A stretch of 64,000 nucleotides of DNA from Terasakiella sp. SH-1. Its GTDB lineage: Bacteria; Pseudomonadota; Alphaproteobacteria; Rhodospirillales; Terasakiellaceae. The DNA is taken from positions 280,501-344,500 of the forward strand of contig NZ_CP038255.1 of assembly GCF_004564135.1 (NCBI RefSeq), given 5' to 3'. A program made the translations under genes and the position numbers. How positions within the stretch are numbered: position 1 is the first letter of the stretch; every line of letters starts with the position of its first letter. Below the pieces are notes generated by a model. The model was not told where the DNA came from. It saw only the letters and a list, made by a program, of their open reading frames with translations, and ran no database searches. Positions 61,211 to 64,000 of the stretch are shown piece after piece.

Positions 61211-61226
61211 TTTGACGTTCGTCAAA
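61211..61226. promoter_or_regulatory. FNR/NnrR-type palindrome upstream of hcp
   Basis: TTTGACGTTCGTCAAA is a perfect palindrome of the TTGAC-N4-GTCAA type bound by Crp/Fnr-family regulators, located about 60-76 bases before the hcp start. hcp is commonly activated by FNR or NO-responsive family members (NnrR/DNR). Confidence 0.65.
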
Positions 61227-61297
61227 AATTAAAAAATTAGATGTTTAGTCCCGGAATGTGTCTCCTGAGTTAATTATGCTGACTACAGAAGAATATG

Positions 61298-61956
61298 ATG
61301 AGTTGCAAACGTACCCCAGAATTTAGAGAAGAAGCGACCCGTGTTGCTTTAAGCAGTAATCAGCCGCGTAAAGTGGTCGCCGCCGATTTTGGTGTCAGTG
61401 TCGGCAGTTTGAAGCGTTGAGTTTCCCAATATTGTGAACGAGAAGGTTCAGCCCTAATGATGATGCTCAAAAGGAGTTAGCCCATCTTCGCCGTGAAGTA
61501 CGAGAACTGCGGGAGGAGAGGGCTCGCGAAGCGGACGGAACGGCACATTCTAAAAAAGGCGGCTCGTTACTTTGCGAGCCAAAAGCCGTGAAGTTTCAGT
61601 TTGTTCACCAGCACCGTGATATCTACAGTATTGCAGGTTTGTGTCGTGTCATGAATATTTCACAGAGCGGCTATTTTGCTTGGCGAAAGCGTCCTGCCAG
61701 CAAACGCCAACGTGAAGATATGGTTCTGCTTGCCCATATCACCTACCTGTGGACGGGTGAAGGTTGGCTCTATTTGGCGGTTGTTATCGACCTTTACTCC
61801 CGCCGCGTGATTGGCTGGTCTGCAAGCAGACACATGAAAAAAGATTTGGTGATTGATGCCCTGAACAAGGCGTCTAGGAAAATAGGGGCTATTCACAGAA
61901 ACATATTTCTACCCTGGTTTTTCAATTTGCAATCGTATCCTATCTCACAGACTTAA
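61298..61956 (+). pseudogene. Decayed IS3-family transposase (orfA and orfB remnants)
   Basis: The start reads as an IS3 OrfA (SCKRTPEFREEATRVALSSN, then RKVVAADFGVSVGSLKR) but hits a TGA stop near 61417. Downstream, LAHLRREVRELREER continues in another frame, then an insertion and a further frameshift follow. OrfB begins near 61588 (FVHQHRDIYSIAGLCRVMNISQSGYFAWRKRPA) but jumps from LLAHI directly to TYLWTGEGWLYLAVVIDLYSRRVIGWSA. About 80 residues including the first catalytic Asp are lost, and the 3' end is truncated. The element is inactive. Ends could not be defined. Confidence 0.85.
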
Positions 61957-62179
61957 AGAAACAACTCGTATTAACCTGCTTTCAGGTCACACCCTTTTAC
62001 CTCCTTTCTCTGGCACCAAGTCGCAAGCAAATTATCCACTGTGCTATAAGTGTTTTACGGTGGATTGAATGTTGTTTCGTAATTTTGTGGCTTGATTTGT
62101 TGACATTCTATGTCATTAGATATCATTCAGCTTTTGAAACTTGATAGATACATTCTATAGATACACAAAACGTATAATA

Positions 62180-62458
62180 ATGAATAAAGACCGAGAACAA
62201 AAAAAACTATTGGATGTTGGAAATCGACTCAGGATTTCCAGGACGGCACTTGGTTTATCCCAGAAAGATCTATATCAAACACTTGGTGTCAAAGCTGCCA
62301 GTTGGAGTCACTGGGAAAGTGGGAAGAGAATGCCTGATCCAATTGTTATGTTTGATCTTTATGAAAAATTTGGGATCACGATGGAATGGATATACGGCGG
62401 TGATATCCGAGGGTTACCTTTTTCCATCGCCCAGACCATTCTAAAGGAAGCGTCGTAA
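62180..62458 (+). CDS. XRE-family helix-turn-helix regulator
   Basis: A 92-residue DNA-binding protein with a single lambda-repressor-like HTH: GNRLRISRTALGLSQKDLYQTLGVKAASWSHWESGKRMP. ATG 62180 is preferred; an in-frame start at 62141 lies in poor context. It precedes a serine recombinase gene by 112 bases and may regulate it. Confidence 0.82.
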   Translation: MNKDREQKKLLDVGNRLRISRTALGLSQKDLYQTLGVKAASWSHWESGKRMPDPIVMFDLYEKFGITMEWIYGGDIRGLPFSIAQTILKEAS

Positions 62459-62570
62459 CGTCGTTTGTTTCTTTCAATGTGCCATATATTCACGCAAAGC
62501 TTGAAATTATACAAATTGTAAAATACTATCTACAAGTGTTTCAATAGTTTCAAGCTAGGCAATTGTGAGT

Positions 62571-64000
62571 ATGGCTGAACAATCTCACAATAAGGCAGTT
62601 CCTGTTCGAGCTGCGCAATATGTTCGGATGTCCACTGAACATCAAAAGTATTCGACTGAAAATCAGAGCGATGCAATCCTTCAGTATGCCCTGAACAAAG
62701 GCTACGAAATTGTAGACACATATGAAGATAAGGGCAGGAGTGGCCTCAATGTCGAGGGTCGTAGTGGGCTACAGTGTCTTCTTTCTGATGTGGAAAATGG
62801 AACAACCAATTTCTCCGTGGTCCTTGTTTATGACATCAGTCGTTGGGGCCGGTTTCAGGATTCCGATGAAAGTGCCTATTACGAATATTTGTGTAAGCGT
62901 GCCGGAATACGTATCGAATATTGTGCCGAGCAGTTTGAGAATGATGGTAGCATCAGTTCTACAATTGTTAAAACAGTCAAGCGGGCCATGGCTGGCGAAT
63001 ACAGTCGGGAACTTTCAACAAAGGTATTTGCAGGGCAATGTCGGTTGGTGGAACTTGGCTATCGGCAAGGTGGGCAAGCGGGCTATGGGTTACGACGCCT
63101 TTTGATTGATGAAAAAGGAATTCCGAAAGGCATTCTGAAACGAGGAGAGCGCAAAAGTCTTCAAACAGACAGGGTAATTCTGACCCATGGGCCTCAAGAT
63201 GAAGTGGATACTGTGTGTTGGATGTATCAGGTTTTCACTCAGGGACACATGAATGAGAGGCAGATTGCAGAATATCTAAATGATCAAGGCATTCTGACAG
63301 ACCTTCATCACCCCTGGAGCCGGGCAACTATTCATCAGGTTCTAACAAATGAAAAATATATCGGTAACAATGTCTATAACCGTTCATCAGGAAAATTAAA
63401 AAGAACACGAACAAACAACCCAGTTGAAATGTGGGTTCGCTGCAAAGGTGCTTTCGATGCCATTGTTGACATTGAAACCTTCGACACAGCCCAGTCCATT
63501 ATTGAAGAAAGAAACAGGCGTTTCACAGATGATCAGATGTTGGAATGTCTGGTGAAGCTTTTAAATAAACATGGATCTCTTTCTGGCTTTATTATTGATG
63601 AGACAGACGGAATACCATCTTCAGGTGCTTATCGTAACCGTTTTGGCAGTTTGATCCGTGCCTATAAGAAAGTCGGTTTCACACCAGAACGTGATTATCG
63701 CTATATCGAAATCAATAAACATTTAAGAGGACTTCATCCTGAACTGGTTCAGGAAACGATCTCTAAAATCGAAGAGCTAGGTGGTCAGGTATCCATTTCT
63801 CAACGAGCTGGTTTACTCACGATCAATAATGAATTTACCGCATCACTGATTTTAAGCCGTTGTCAGGAAACAAAAGCCGGATCATTGCGCTGGAATATCC
63901 GGCTGGAGAGCAGCTTAAAGCCGGACATTACCATTGCCGTAAGGATGGCATACAACAACAAAGAGGCATTGGATTATTACCTTTTACCTTCAATAGACAC
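62571..64000 (+). CDS. Large serine recombinase (resolvase/invertase family), 3' end outside window
   Basis: An open frame of 476 codons runs from ATG 62571 to the window end without a stop. The resolvase domain has QYVRMSTEHQKYSTENQ with the catalytic Ser in RMST, YEDKGRSGLNVEGR and LVYDISRWGRFQDSDE. A recombinase (DNA-binding) domain follows, with GGQAGYGLRRLL, NERQIAEYLNDQGI and WSRATIHQVLTNEKYIGNNVYNR. Such proteins integrate or excise mobile elements. It lies beside the decayed IS3 and the XRE regulator, suggesting an integrated element or island edge. Confidence 0.9.
   Translation, partial: MAEQSHNKAVPVRAAQYVRMSTEHQKYSTENQSDAILQYALNKGYEIVDTYEDKGRSGLNVEGRSGLQCLLSDVENGTTNFSVVLVYDISRWGRFQDSDESAYYEYLCKRAGIRIEYCAEQFENDGSISSTIVKTVKRAMAGEYSRELSTKVFAGQCRLVELGYRQGGQAGYGLRRLLIDEKGIPKGILKRGERKSLQTDRVILTHGPQDEVDTVCWMYQVFTQGHMNERQIAEYLNDQGILTDLHHPWSRATIHQVLTNEKYIGNNVYNRSSGKLKRTRTNNPVEMWVRCKGAFDAIVDIETFDTAQSIIEERNRRFTDDQMLECLVKLLNKHGSLSGFIIDETDGIPSSGAYRNRFGSLIRAYKKVGFTPERDYRYIEINKHLRGLHPELVQETISKIEELGGQVSISQRAGLLTINNEFTASLILSRCQETKAGSLRWNIRLESSLKPDITIAVRMAYNNKEALDYYLLPSID

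Noticed and set aside
61588-61956. Intact IS3 orfB transposase
   Set aside because: The frame skips about 80 residues including the first catalytic Asp and is cut short at the 3' end.
1-64000. CRISPR array, rRNA or tRNA genes
   Set aside because: No regularly spaced direct repeats and no conserved RNA-gene sequences were seen by eye; a covariance scan would be needed to exclude a tRNA completely.

Overview
The window comes from a magnetotactic alphaproteobacterium of moderate GC content. A magnetosome gene set (mamL-M-O-P-A-Q-R-B-S-T, mamX-Z, mamC, mms6) occupies about 36.5-49.5 kb. It is embedded in ordinary proteobacterial housekeeping genes (queC-D-E, prfC, dgt, a Prx-Grx-Gor thiol set) and iron-metabolism genes. 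A Terasakiella-like or other Rhodospirillales-related host is my guess from gene content; no rRNA or other strong marker is in the window. I saw no tRNA, rRNA or CRISPR array.

Layout. 1-9.1 kb: glutathione/peroxide genes, dGTPase, a periplasmic solute-binding protein, the preQ0 operon, an acyl-CoA synthetase and release factor 3. 9.2-11.1 kb: a hybrid histidine kinase preceded by a nested RNA hairpin. 11.1-23.2 kb: a 15-gene accessory cluster of secreted caspase, glycine-zipper protein, lytic transglycosylase, a Lon-like/DUF4384 membrane protein, two lipoproteins, an ExbB/MotA-like membrane protein and two TonB/TolA-shaped proteins. I read it as an uncharacterised, energised cell-envelope system. 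23.3-29.3 kb: a cytoplasmic [NiFe] hydrogenase with its maturation protease and a hybrid kinase carrying an N-terminal Rieske [2Fe-2S] motif, probably an H2- or redox-sensing module.

29.2-40.5 kb: a flavoprotein, a candidate small RNA with C-rich loops, a Crp/Fnr regulator, and a vWA-PP2C-kinase triad of TerY-P type. The vWA gene is present twice as a nearly identical 1.16-kb inverted repeat (31353-32508 and 39373-40527). The arms enclose the phosphatase, the kinase, a PHA-system protein, a pentapeptide-repeat/cyclase-like protein, mamX and mamZ. 40.5-49.5 kb: the mamAB-type operon on the minus strand, then divergent mamC and mms6. mamH, I, E, J, K, N and U are absent here, and mamO is a short form without its usual C-terminal transporter-like half.

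49.5-61.2 kb: an AGCS symporter, a Fe3+ ABC transporter (binding protein, permease, ATPase), a hemerythrin, a sterol-desaturase-family enzyme, a DUF4856 lipoprotein-like or periplasmic protein behind a Fur-like palindrome, and the hcp-hcr nitrosative-stress pair. A Fur-box-like sequence (TTGCAATTCATTCT) occurs both between the mam operon and mamC and upstream of the iron transporter, suggesting shared iron control. 61.2-64 kb: a decayed IS3 element, an XRE regulator and a large serine recombinase running off the edge, probably a mobile-element or island border.
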